Assembly: GCA_034440615.1 (NCBI GenBank)
Contig: JAOTOM010003830.1
Span: forward strand, 1 to 64,000
DNA: 64,000 nt
DNA from: Ashinkailepas kermadecensis
Lineage: Eukaryota > Arthropoda > Thecostraca > Neolepadidae
Reading direction: 5' to 3'
Shown: positions 45,456-54,859 of the stretch, piece by piece
How positions within the stretch are numbered: the stretch's first letter is position 1
Layout: every line of letters starts with the position of its first letter
Translations under genes and position numbers: made by a program
The notes under the pieces: generated by a model
The model's database searches: none
Told to the model about the DNA's origin: nothing
What the model saw: the letters and a program-made list of their open reading frames with translations, nothing else

Positions 45456-46104
45456 GATACTGCAGTGCTGGGGCTCGACTGTGAGTGGGTGCAGAGTACA
45501 GGTGTGATCATGACCCCATTGACAGGAGATGTGTTGACACTCCGGTGCTGGGGCTCGACTGTGAGTGTGTGCAGAGTATCGGTGTGACCATGACCCCATT
45601 GACAGGAGATGCGTTGACACTCCGGTGCTGGGGCTCGACTGTGAATGTGTGCAGAGTATCGGTGTGACCATGACCCCATTGGCAGGAGATGCGCTGACAC
45701 TGCGGTGCTGGGGATGGACTGTGAGCGGGTGCAGAGTATCGGTGTGACCATGACCCCATTGGCAGGTGTGCTGACACTGCGGTGCCGGGGATGGACTGTG
45801 AGCGGGTGCAAGTATCGGGTGACCAGGAGATGCGGGCTGGGGCTGCACCCAACCCCATTGACAGGAGATGTGCGGACACTGCGGTGCCGGGGATGGACTG
45901 TGAGCGGGTGCAGAGTATCGGTGTGACCATGACCCCATTGGCAGGAGGTGTGCTGACACTGCGGTGCCGGGGATGGACTGTGAGCGGGTGCAGAGTATCG
46001 GTGTGACCATGACCCCATTGACAGGAGATGTGCTGACACTCCGGTGCTGGGGCTGGACTGTGAGTGGGTGCAGAGTATCGGTGTGACCATGACCCCATTG
46101 GCAG
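45456..46104 (+). repeat. 80-bp tandem array containing copies of the exon 2 acceptor and motif I codons
   Basis: About eight units precede the real exon 2 start. Each has ccatgaccccattgrcag (an intron end with AG), then gagatgygctgacactcc, then ggtgctggggctgg and actgtgagtgggtgcag. The unit therefore duplicates the last about 35 bases of intron 1 and the first about 45 bases of exon 2, including the codons for DCE, the catalytic DxE motif. One unit near 45780-45880 is rearranged. As 80 is not a multiple of three, using an acceptor one or two units upstream would shift the frame. Confidence 0.93.
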
Positions 46105-46261
46105 GAGATGCGCTGACACTCCGGTGCTGGGGCTGGACTGTGAGTGGGTGCAGATTATCGGTCGCAGGCCCGTGGCCCTGCTGCAGCTGGCCAGTCTGGA
46201 CGGCTACTGCGTGCTGGTTCATCTCTTATGTATGAAGCGTCCGCTGCCTGACGACCTCCGG
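46105..46261 (+). CDS. EXD2: EXD2 exon 2: exonuclease motif I
   Basis: One base plus 52 codons. Encodes ADTPVLGLDCEWVQ, with the first two acidic catalytic residues (D and E of DCE) that bind the metal ions, then RRPVALLQLASLDGYCVLV and RPLPDDLR. The acceptor is ttggcag|GAG and the donor CGG|GTAGGT (phase 0). It is the last member of the upstream 80-bp array, distinguished by GGGCTGGAC and CAGATTATC where earlier copies have variant bases. This copy alone continues into conserved sequence, so I take it as the authentic exon. Confidence 0.88.
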
Positions 46262-46319
46262 GTAGGTCTGATGCCCCCACCCCATTGCGTATGTCCATGT
46301 GTCTCCACACTCACAGTGC

Positions 46320-47040
46320 CTTGCTCTCCTAACGACCTCCATGTGTCCTCGGTCCATCCTAATGACCTCCATATGTGTCCGTAGCCCTTCCTAATGACCT
46401 CCATATGTGTCCTTGGACCATCCTAATGACCTCCATGTGTGTCCGGAGCCCTTCCTAATGACCTCCATATGTTTCCTCGGACCATCCTAATGACCTCCAT
46501 ATGTGTCCTCGAACAATCCTAATGACCTCCATATGTATTTTATGACCGGAGACGAGTGGTCTAGGGGTAAGATGCTCGTCTCACAATCGAAAGACTGTGA
46601 GTTCGAGTCTCACCTGTCGCTACTCTTCGCCCGCGACCAATCGGCGTGAGAGATTGGCGACGCTATATGACTCAACGGTCGACGTGTCGTAAAACCAATA
46701 ACCAACCATGTATTTTATGACCATCCTGATGAACTCCGTGGATGTGTCCCCAGCCCTTCCTGATGACCTCCATTTGTTCCCGGTCCTTCCTAATTACCTC
46801 CATTTGTGTCCTCAGACCATCCTGATCACCTCCGTGGTTGTGTCCTCCAGCCCTTCCTAACCACCTCCATATCTTCCCGGTCCTTCCTAACCGCCTCCAT
46901 ATCTCCCCGGTCCTTCCTAACGACCTTCATTTGTGTCTTCGGACCATCCTGATCACCTCTGTGGATGCGTCCCCAGCCCTTCCTAGTGACCTCCATCGGT
47001 GTATCCTGAGATCCATCCTGTTGACCTCTATGGATGTGTC
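46320..47040 (+). repeat. Degenerate 28-60-bp minisatellite after exon 2
   Basis: Repeats of ccttcctaatgacctccata then tgtgtcctcgg recur about 20 times, loosening toward the end. The first copies (ctcctaacgacctccatg near 46327) resemble the last bases of exon 2 (tgcctgacgacctccggg), which suggests the array was seeded there. SINE-A copy 6 interrupts it at 46548-46707. Confidence 0.85.
46548..46707 (+). mobile_element. tRNA-derived SINE-A, copy 6 (EXD2 intron 2)
   Basis: 160-bp copy starting ggagacgagtggtctag and ending aataaccaacc. Flanked by a perfect 15-bp duplication atgtattttatgacc (46533-46547 and 46708-46722). It landed inside the minisatellite, so the array is older than the insertion. 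Confidence 0.96.
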
Positions 47041-48694
47041 CTCAGGTCATTCAAATAGCCTCTTGTGATACCTCCAGGGTGTGGTCTTCAGACCCATTGC
47101 TCTACACCTTCGGATGCGCACCCATCGACATAAAGTTATCTGATGCCATTTGGCTCCCAGTAGCTCCCATTGCTCGTTTCCACGTCCGCTCAAAGGTCAT
47201 GCTTTGTTGCAATGATTGTTCCTATTGTGCAAGTTACTACTTGTAATTTTTCTCGATTCCTACTCTTGAGAATCTTGAATGACCTCAGCGACATCTGAAG
47301 CAACGGCGATGAGAGCCACCGACTTTTGTCGAAACACAACACACAAAAAAAAAACACTGAAAGCAAGGGGCATTTTTCGTGCACGTAGCTGGGTAGAAGA
47401 TTTTTCGCCATCGTGTCTAAAATGAAGGTAGAAATATAGATATTCTGGGTTATGATTATAAACCAATTTCATGATTAGATAAGGCGGGAAATGTGGTGTT
47501 GCGTTCGTATATACGTGTTAGTCTGTGTGAATAACGTCTTCCAGTACCCACCACTGTCTTCCCATTTGGACGGAACACTGCACGTTTTGCGCAGTTTCAA
47601 CCAAAAGTGACAACTCCACGCATGTGACCTATCTGCCGCGGGTTTTCCGTGATATTGCCCAATGGCACAATTGCTGCGCTGGATAAATGTGAAGTATGAA
47701 CAAAGACGCCGCCTTAACACACGCCGCGTGAACGCCTTAACAGGGGTACCACTGCACGAGAAGCTCACATGGGAGAACAATAAGGGTGTCCCGTATATTT
47801 TGTTCATTTCTCAAGGCGAGAAAATTACGAAGTTGACCAAACTATGCAGAGCACCGCAAACGTTTTCCTCGCTGTCAAAAGAAGGATTTGGTTTCCCTTC
47901 CCTGCTGTGATGTTTGAAATGGCTCATATACTTTCCTTTCCACTCCCTAAAGTTCCGTAGTAGACACGTGGACATTCGGATTTTTTTAAACTTAAAGTTG
48001 CTTGATTAACACTGCTGTTCGTGAAATAATCGTTCTGGTGGAAATTCAGCTGGTTTGGATATCAATGTACACATTAAGCACATTTTGGAATACAAATCCT
48101 GTCATTCCCGTTGAGCGCCAGCTTTTCGAAATTGACTTTTTGTGTGCTTTCCACTACTTGAGTCTTCAACTAGCAGACACACCTTGCGCTGCACAGTCAA
48201 CCCGATCATTACACTGCTCATCAGTTCATAGTTTTGCAGTATCACGCAATAATCCTCGTATACTTCACTTTCAGTAGTGCGTTATTTGAATTCGCTGGTT
48301 TCTGACCTGTCTACGTTTCCATATACATTTCACATGGCGTGGTATGGGACATGCCGTGCGCCGATAGTCCTGTCTTCTTCGACAAGTATGTTGTGAACTG
48401 TTTGATAGACGCGGGAGATGCGTCGTGTGCATCGACGTGGCTGATGCATGTGGCGGTGTGATGTGACTGCTGCGTCCCGGGGCTAGCCAACGGACTGAGC
48501 TAGCCAGCTCATTGAAGTCACTATTGCTCAACTAGTTGAAGTCACTTGAAGTCGTCAACCATGTCACTGATGCGATTGCACTGTCACTGATGGGATGGCG
48601 CTGTGACGTGGCTGTTGTGCTGTTCTGACCGGTTGGTCACGTGTCTGCTGTGAACGCAGCGCCTGCCACGACTGACGCACGCCGCCGTCGGCAG
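47041..48694. other. EXD2 intron 2 remainder, no feature recognised
   Basis: Single-copy-looking sequence without supported exons or repeats. Short ORFs on both strands (for example 47662-47910) match nothing I know. The intron ends at gccgtcggcag. Confidence 0.5.
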
Positions 48695-48958
48695 GCGCTG
48701 CTGCGCGACGACTCCGTGCTGAAGGTGGGCGTGGCCTGTATGGGCGACGCCAGTCAGCTGTTGAGTGACCACGGCCTGGCGGTGCGCGGCTGCGTGGACC
48801 TGCGCCACCTGGCCGGCCGGCACCCACAGCGGACGCAGCTGCTGGCACGGCCTGGACTCGCCTCGCTCGCCGACACCCTGCTAGACGTGCAGCTCAACAA
48901 GAGCGTCCGACTGCGCTGCAGCGACTGGGAAGCCGTCCGACTGTCGCCACAACAGCAG
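48695..48958 (+). CDS. EXD2: EXD2 exon 3: exonuclease core, motif II
   Basis: Exactly 88 codons: ALLRDDSVLKVGVACMGD, then the helix ASQLLSDHGL, then VRGCVDLRHLAGR, GLASLADTLL and LRCSDWEA, ending LSPQQQ. The aspartate of ACMGD occupies the Exo II position of DEDD exonucleases. The acceptor gtcggcag and the donor CAG|GTGGGC both give phase 0. Joined to exon 2 it reads LPDDLRALLRDDSVLKVG without gap or insertion relative to vertebrate EXD2. GC content and CpG are much higher than in the flanking introns. Confidence 0.92.
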
Positions 48959-49245
48959 GTGGGCAGTCGTAACTGACCAGACCGTCACTGAACGGACGGT
49001 CAACAGCAGGTGGGCAGTCGTCACTGACCAGACCGTCACTGAACGGACTGTCAACAACAGGTGGGCAGTCGTCACTGACCAGACGTCACTGAACGGACGG
49101 TCAACAGCAGGTGGGCAGTCGTCACTGATCAGACCGTCACTGAACGGACGGTCAACAGCAGGTGGGCAGCCGTCACTGACCAGACCGTCACTGAACGGAC
49201 GGTTAACAACAGGTAGGCAGTCTCCACTGACCAAACGGCTCGACT
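48950..49245 (+). repeat. 51-bp tandem array copying the exon 3 donor
   Basis: Six units of caacagcaggtgggcagtcg, then tcactgaccagaccgtcact, then gaacggacggt. The first unit begins inside exon 3 (last codons CAACAGCAG) and spans its GTGGGC donor. All later units repeat that exon end plus donor. Although 51 is a multiple of three, each unit reads CGTMACTGA, an in-frame stop, so only the first donor gives a productive junction. The last unit is diverged (cagtctccactgacc). Confidence 0.93.
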
Positions 49246-49249
49246 TGCC

Positions 49250-50435
49250 ATAGCCATTTTGGTCAACAGCATATGGGTAGAAGTTGACCGCTTTTTCAGC
49301 TTTTTTGTCGTAGTGTTGCTCCCAGCAGCGTTTGTTGGTGGATTTGTATACACTGATTCCAAATCTGCCCTCAGATGTCCAAATTAAAAACATTACCCGC
49401 AACCGGAGTTTTAAGTTTTTACTTTTGCCGAGTGTTGCATATTTCGCCCTCTGCAAAGCTAGCTATGGAAAGTCAAACCAACAATTTGTATGATTGGGCA
49501 ACTTCAGTCTCTTTTCAACACGCCGCAGGTAACCACGCAGCCGTATTTTTTTTATAAGTCCGCAAAACCGATCGTAAGATCGGCCTTTGCCCGTCCGGCG
49601 TAGATGGCGCCACCGTCGACACAGCGGCGGCGCGGCGCCGTCCTGCAGTAAGTCGGTACTGTGCCTTGAAATTACCATCCTGAAGATATCTTAATCGCAT
49701 TTATCGCTTAGGAGGGTTTATTGACAGTTCATGCCGATTACAAGGAACCAGGCTAAGTCCTACAAAGTGAATAATTGGGGCATTCCATGACAGGTTGGCT
49801 TGTGGCTTTCTCCCTTATCTCTCAGATGTTTTATCAAAGTTAGTTCATGGTAATCAAGTGCTGCGAATCCATGATAATCGAGCAAGTTCGAAGTGCGGTT
49901 TCCCGACTGGGAAGCTGACAGAGGCTGCCCGGAAGAAACCCATCCAGGTCCCGCAATGGGTCAACCATCGTTACTCGGCTTTCTAGGGAAATGGCGCTCC
50001 CTCGGGTTAACGCAGCCCGCTCAGCTTCACCCTGTAAACACTCGGACCCGCAGACTGTGGTCGACTAATGCACCGCCTGGACTACCTGCGGTGCCCGCTA
50101 ATACCGATACTAATTGTTGTTTGCCATAGCTTTGGCATTTTAATGCAATGGCTTTTCTTGACCTGAAACTGTTGAGGCCGTTACATAGCATCTTCGACGA
50201 GAAGCCAACTGCTGCTGAGCTGAAGCAAATCCGACTATGCGTGTGATCGGCTTTTGTAAACACAGTTTGAAATGGTAAATAATATAACATTTTAACTGAT
50301 ACGTTATACAATTATTGGTCGTGCGTGTGCGTGTGCGTGTGGCGTGAGACCCAGATGGATCAGTTGGCGTTCGACGCGCGCGTTTTGCCGTGCCCCTGCA
50401 CGCCTGTGACGCGTGCAACACTGTGTGTGCGGCAG
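49250..50435. other. EXD2 intron 3 remainder, no feature recognised
   Basis: Contains a GC-rich patch at 49585-49640 (cggcgtagatggcgcc) and a gtgcgtgtgcgtgt run at 50325. No further exon or mobile element was recognised. The intron ends gtgtgcggcag. Confidence 0.45.
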
Positions 50436-50579
50436 AACTACGCGGCGGACGACGCCTTGGTGGGCGTGCTGCTGTTCCAGACACTGCTGGCGCCAAAGGT
50501 GGCGCACCTCAGCGCCACCAGCTGGCCGCGCGTCCTGTCGGCTTGTCAGGGTCTGATCGACTGTCAGTACCGACACAGC
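50436..50579 (+). CDS. EXD2: EXD2 exon 4: motif III (YxxxD)
   Basis: 48 codons, phase 0 at both ends: NYAADDALVGVLLFQTLL carries the tyrosine and aspartate of Exo III that define the DEDDy subclass. The end TSWPRVLSACQGLIDCQYRH aligns with the SSW...CQGVVD segment of vertebrate EXD2. The donor is AGC|GTAAGT at 50580. This exon end is the first member of a 60-bp array, so later donors are possible. The upstream codons of the longer open frame belong to intron 3. Confidence 0.88.
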
Positions 50580-51132
50580 GTAAGTGTCGCCAGTCTCTCG
50601 GCCTGTCAGGGTCTGGTCGAGTGTCAGCACCGACACAGCGTAAGTGTCGTCAGTCTCTCGGCCTGTCAGGGTCTGATCGAGTGTCAGCACCGACACAGCG
50701 TAAGTGTCGCCAGTCTCTCGGCCTGTCTGGGTCTGGTCGACTGTCAGTACCGACACAGCGTAAGTGTCGCCAGTCTCTCGGCCTGTCAGGGTCTGATCGA
50801 CTGTCAGTACCGACACAGCGTAAGTGTCGCCAGTCTCTCGGCCTGTCTGGGTCTGGTCGACTGTCAGTACCGACACAGCGTAAGTGTCGCCAGTCCCTCG
50901 GCCTGTCAGAGTCTGATCGACTGTCAGTACCGACACAGCGTAAGTGTCGCCAGTCCCTCGGCCTGTCAGGGTCTGATCGACTGTCAGTACCGACACAGCG
51001 TAAGTGTCGCCAGTCTCTCGGCCTGTCTGGGTCTGGTCGACTGTCAGTACCGACACAGCTTAAGTGTCGCCAGTCTCTCGGCCTGTCTGGGTCTGGTCGA
51101 GTGTCAGCACCGACACAGCGTAGGTGTCGCCA
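50533..51132 (+). repeat. 60-bp in-frame tandem array copying the exon 4 end and donor
   Basis: Ten units of exactly 60 bases: cagtctctcggcctgtcagg, then gtctgatcgactgtcagtac, then cgacacagcgtaagtgtcgc. Nine units keep gcGTAAGTGTCG; in the ninth the preceding base changes (agctTAAG), destroying that donor, and the last reads GTAGGT. Unit variants are gtcag/gtctg, ctgatc/ctggtc and gactgtcagtac/gagtgtcagcac. The exon 4 reading frame stays open through all units, each adding about 20 residues of the type SVSVASLSACQGLIDCQYRH. A complementary ORF on the other strand is a by-product. Confidence 0.95.
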
Positions 51133-51164
51133 GACTCGAGACAGTTATCCGAGTACCGAGATCG

Positions 51165-51550
51165 GGGTCACGGGGAAATCACAGCATGGGGTCACGTCCA
51201 CAGATCACAGCCCGGGGTCACCATCACAGATCACATCACGGGGCCATGGCCACATATTACAGCACGGGGTCACGAGGTCATGGCCACAACACGAGGTCAT
51301 GGCCACATATTACAGCACGGGGTCACTAACACATCACAGCACGGGGTCACCGACACATCATAGTACGGGCCACGATCACAGATCACAGCACGTGGTCACG
51401 AACACATCACAACACGGAAACCACGGCCACAGATTACAACCCGAGGTCACGGCCACCGATCATAGCACGGGGTCACGGCCAAAGCTCGTAGCACGGGGTC
51501 GCGGATACAGTTCACGGCACGAGCTCATGGTCACAGATTGCAGCACGCGT
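51165..51550 (+). repeat. Degenerate minisatellite, cacggggtcac motif
   Basis: About 12 units of 26-38 bp with the core cacagatcacagcacggggt then cacggccac. It follows the 60-bp array in EXD2 intron 4. No coding meaning. Confidence 0.85.
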
Positions 51551-52170
51551 GATGGTTGCCATATGCTGAAATGATCACCACATTGTCCATCAGGGGCTGC
51601 ACAATATTTCCTCAGTCCAGACATAAATTCTGTATCACCTTCCTTGGAAGCGGTGCGAATTGCTCCCATCGCGACGTACATCTCAGGTGTCTGTGTCACG
51701 TAGGACTGTTCGTGAAATTGGCAACATGCAATCGTTACATCGCGCTCCATTAATGTGTCACAGCGGTCGTGACTTGGGCTGAGAAATACCTAAGCTACTC
51801 ACATGTCAAGCTGCATTATTTCATTTCATGATCAGTGTATTTTTCAATGTCCGACCGAAATTGAGGTCCGATAAATAATAATTGTATTTTAAAATACAAA
51901 TTAACTCTGAACTGGTGATGTATGTGGCCGGGTGATGAAACCATCTGACGTGCCCTCCGACGTGATTGATGTCTGGAGTCGTGAGTTCTGATCCACACAT
52001 CTAGCAGGTTGTACTCAGTAGACACACCATGAGACATTCGATCAACATAAATTTGATAGTGACATGCCGAATAAGCGATCCCGAGAATTCGGGTAGGTGA
52101 GATCCAAAGTGTATGTGACAATTTCGCAATGTATAATATCGAGAGAGCAACAGTCGATGTTTGTCGTTAG
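51551..52170. other. EXD2 intron 4 remainder, no feature recognised
   Basis: Unique-looking sequence. The 3' end gtttgtcgttag gives a weak pyrimidine tract for the exon 5 acceptor. Confidence 0.5.
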
Positions 52171-52364
52171 CCGCCGGCCGGCGCGGACCTGACGCCGAAC
52201 GGAGGGACAGCCAGCCGGCCGGTGCGCCGCGCCCCCACCACGTGCCAGCAGGCCAAGTCCGTGGACCGCGCCTACTCGCTGCGCAAGACCCGACTGTACG
52301 ACAACGCGCGGCTGCTGGCGCCTGACGATCAGCCGCTCAGTGTGGTGGAGAGCTCCAAGGCCAG
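52171..52364 (+). CDS. EXD2: EXD2 exon 5: linker and LYDN block
   Basis: 64 codons plus two bases. After a proline/arginine-rich start (PPAGADLTPNGG) it encodes AYSLRKTRLYDNARLLAPDD and QPLSVVESSKAR, the conserved block that follows the exonuclease domain in EXD2. The acceptor is placed at gttag because the in-frame TAG at 52168 must be intronic and the resulting phase (0) matches exon 4. The donor is CAG|GTGGGT (phase 2). The first about 20 residues are the least certain part of the model. Confidence 0.83.
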
Positions 52365-53262
52365 GTGGGTGGCCCGGCGGCCGGCGCAGCAGCCACCTGC
52401 TGGACACAGCTGTCTCGAGTTGGATACTCGCCAGCTCTGCTGGATTTGCCGGTCCGCTGGCCACCTGTCGGCACGCGCGATTGTTGACTGAATGTAGCTA
52501 TGGCAGCCGGACGCGACACCGTCTAGACAGTACTCCAGGCGGCATCCTGGCGTTTTTCTTTTTGCGAGGCGGTTGGGGTGAGGGGTATCTGGACGAAGCG
52601 TTATGCATTTAGTGATAAGTTAGCCTGTGATGGAGCTGTTGTATCTTCTCGTGAGCGTTTTCTCAGCAGGGTTAATTCCGCTGGGTTATTGTCATGGTCT
52701 GTATGTCTTGGCTCATCACATACATATCTGGCTAATTTCAACCGGGGGAAGCTCAGAACTCATCGCCTGTCTAGCCTGGAGAAACTACAATCTGTCGTTA
52801 TTTCTTGTAGCTTAGGGGTATATCGCCCGAATAGGTCAGTAGGTCATACAGCGCCCTGTAAACGGTCGTATGACGTCCATGACGGAAGCGCGAGTGTGGA
52901 CACAGTGTACTGTGGAGCTCTATCTCAACTTATCGGCTCAGTTCCCCTGTCGTCATGACTGCTTTCCTGATTTTTAACGGTGAAACAAAAGCAATTGTCT
53001 TACGCTCCTGAGAAGAAGAAAAAAAAACAGGCTGTATCGTATTCAGTCACAAGTGGATTCCCGTGCACATTTTATGTTGTGTTGTCAAACAATCGTGGGC
53101 GCTATCAACATACTATCTGGACCAGACTGGACTGGGTAGCCATCTTTGTTGCCATTTTGCACCACCCTCTTTTCAATCAGTGCGTGGGCGATAGGCGTGG
53201 GACGTGATTCAGCGCGTCCCTTTTCCCGTCCGTGTAATAGTCAGAGCGATCCTCTGTTTCAG
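52365..53262. other. EXD2 intron 5, no feature recognised
   Basis: Unique-looking sequence with short ORFs only. Ends in a good acceptor, cctctgtttcag. Confidence 0.55.
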
Positions 53263-53383
53263 ATGGTACGTGGACAGAGGCCTGGGAGACGTGGTGCAGC
53301 GCGACCCCTTGGTCGTGAAGCTGCGCTTTGAGCCGTCCGGCCGACCTCAGCTGGAAGGATCGCACGGGAAGTACTACCTGCAG
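53263..53383 (+). CDS. EXD2: EXD2 exon 6: VVKLRFEP block
   Basis: One base plus 40 codons. With the two bases from exon 5 it reads KARWYVDRGLGDVVQRD and then PLVVKLRFEPSGRPQ, SHGKYYLQ. This is the highly conserved WYLDKG...VVKLRFEP segment of EXD2. The donor is CAG|GTGAGC (phase 0). The next exon should begin the cysteine-rich region; it is not found before the end of the window. Confidence 0.93.
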
Positions 53384-53694
53384 GTGAGCGCCGGCGGCCG
53401 GCACGGTGTCGGTACATTGGTGGCGGGGTCTTGGTGCGGCAGCTGGGAGAACCAGTCATACCGCATGATATGGGTCCTCCCCCACCCCCGCCGCAGCCGC
53501 AGCTGAGCGTCCCTCAGAAGCGAGGGCTACCGTGGTCAGGTACCCCTCCCGGGGACGGCTCACCGCGGTCGCGACCGAGAACGACCTCACTCGGCCACTC
53601 TAGGAGTAACCTGGAACCCTCCGGGGAGCACTTTTAGACACTTGCAGTTTTACCTTTACTCACCATCATATCACCTTTAGTTTTACAGTGGAAC

Positions 53695-54300
53695 ATGCGA
53701 GGTTTTAGAGCGAATTTTACTGACCTGCAGATGGTTTTATATCATAAACGGCCTATTGCTGTAGGGCTTCAGAAAGCAAAGCTGTCAACTGGTATCCAGT
53801 GCTCCATTAAAGGATATTCTGTATTCCGGGAAGATAATGCAAACATTGATGCCATTGCACACGGTGGGGTAATGTTGGCTGTCCACCATGGAACACCTTC
53901 TCGAGAAATAGCATTGCAGTCAACACTACAGACTGTGGCCGTACATATAAATATTCACCATCTTGTTATACCATTATGCTCAATTTATCTTTCCCATGAG
54001 AGGCTTTCCCCTCTGCGGAGCTCAGGAGTCCTATGCTGGAACTTCCTCCTCCCGTTTTACTTTTGGGCGGTTTTAACTCTCATACTCTCTGGGGTTCTGT
54101 CACCTCCAACCCTCGTGGTAGACATATGGAAACCTTTTTAATCGACTAATCGCTGTGTTTACTAAACACAGGTTCTTCGACACATTACGCTACCCTCGGG
54201 AAACAAATCAGTTTTAGATCTTACCCTGTGTAGTCCCCAGATCAGTCACCGTTGTGTTTGGTCAGTAGATGATGACCGGCTCGGAAGCGACCATTTTCCA
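53695..54300 (+). pseudogene. I-clade LINE ORF2: endonuclease domain remnant
   Basis: The frame from 53695 reads MRGFRANFTDLQM, GLQKAKLSTG, KGYSVFREDN, AHGGVMLAVHH and SREIALQSTLQTVAVHI, that is, the first half of an APE-type endonuclease that nicks target DNA. The catalytic-site E of the usual QETKL motif appears as K (QKAKL). Frameshifts near 54000 move the remainder to other frames, where LDLTLCSPQIS and SVDDDRLGSDHFPIWLEF supply the C-terminal SDH motif. Confidence 0.8.
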
Positions 54301-54859
54301 ATCTGGTTGGAATTTCTTTGCGGTGCTATTTTGGGAACGAGGCCACCGCGATGGAATATCCGCAAGGCCAACTGGCATCAGTTTAATTAAATGTTGCAGG
54401 AAAAATGTTCCAACGATGACTCTAGTCAATTTAATCCAACACTTCCCGTGGCAAATGTTACCGTCACTAATAATCGACTCGGCCTCTGAACGCATACCCG
54501 GAACCTCCAGAACCCCCCGCCGTGCTCCTGTGCCGTGGTGGACTGAGGAGTGCCGGAATGTTATCCGTGCGCGTAGACGAGCTTACAAGGCTTTTGACCG
54601 TCACAGTACGACAGGGAATCTAATTGTATTTCGGGAAGCCAAAGCACATGCTCGGCGCACAATTATTGGGGCAAAAAGGATGTCCTGGAGAGCATGCATT
54701 GGAAATCTTAATCGATTCACACTAACAGGACAGATCTGGTCCCAGATCAAACGTATTTCCGGACAGTTTTCGTGAGTCCCTCTCCCCGTATTGAGCATGG
54801 GGGACGCTGATATGAGCCATTCGTCAGATGTAGCGAATGAAATAGGCCGTTTTATATCC

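Larger units (their letters stand above)
38066..53383 (+). other. EXD2: EXD2 orthologue, gene span (exons 1-6, 3' end outside the window)
   Basis: Six exons join into 326 in-frame codons, counted to 53383. Junction phases are 2, 0, 0, 0, 2, then 0 at the last donor; all introns have GT...AG ends. The protein has an N-terminal membrane segment, then a DEDDy 3'-5' exonuclease domain (motif I DCE, Exo II VACMGD, Exo III YAADD), then the conserved LYDN and VVKLRFEP blocks. In vertebrates EXD2 is a membrane-anchored exonuclease linked to mitochondrial outer membrane/translation roles and to DNA-end resection. The cysteine-rich HNH-like C-terminal region of vertebrate EXD2 is not found before 64000. 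The next intron carries an I-clade LINE and a 25-bp satellite. Introns 1-4 are packed with minisatellites derived partly from exon edges. Every key catalytic residue is present, so I think the gene is functional. Confidence 0.88.

Noticed and set aside
45215..46222. Minus-strand ORF of 335 codons and its overlapping partners
   Set aside because: It is the complement of the 80-bp array around EXD2 exon 2; the repeated peptide follows the repeat unit.
50304..51574. ORFs of 250-394 codons on both strands over the 60-bp array
   Set aside because: A 60-base unit without stops keeps several frames open. Only the frame continuous with exon 4 has a biological argument, as possible splice variants.
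53442..53520. Next EXD2 exon after exon 6 (a VIPHDM peptide and an SYR...PH peptide resemble the C-terminal region)
   Set aside because: The two matches are in different frames of the same bases, and this stretch lies inside the I-clade LINE defined by its target duplication and proline-rich ORF1 end.
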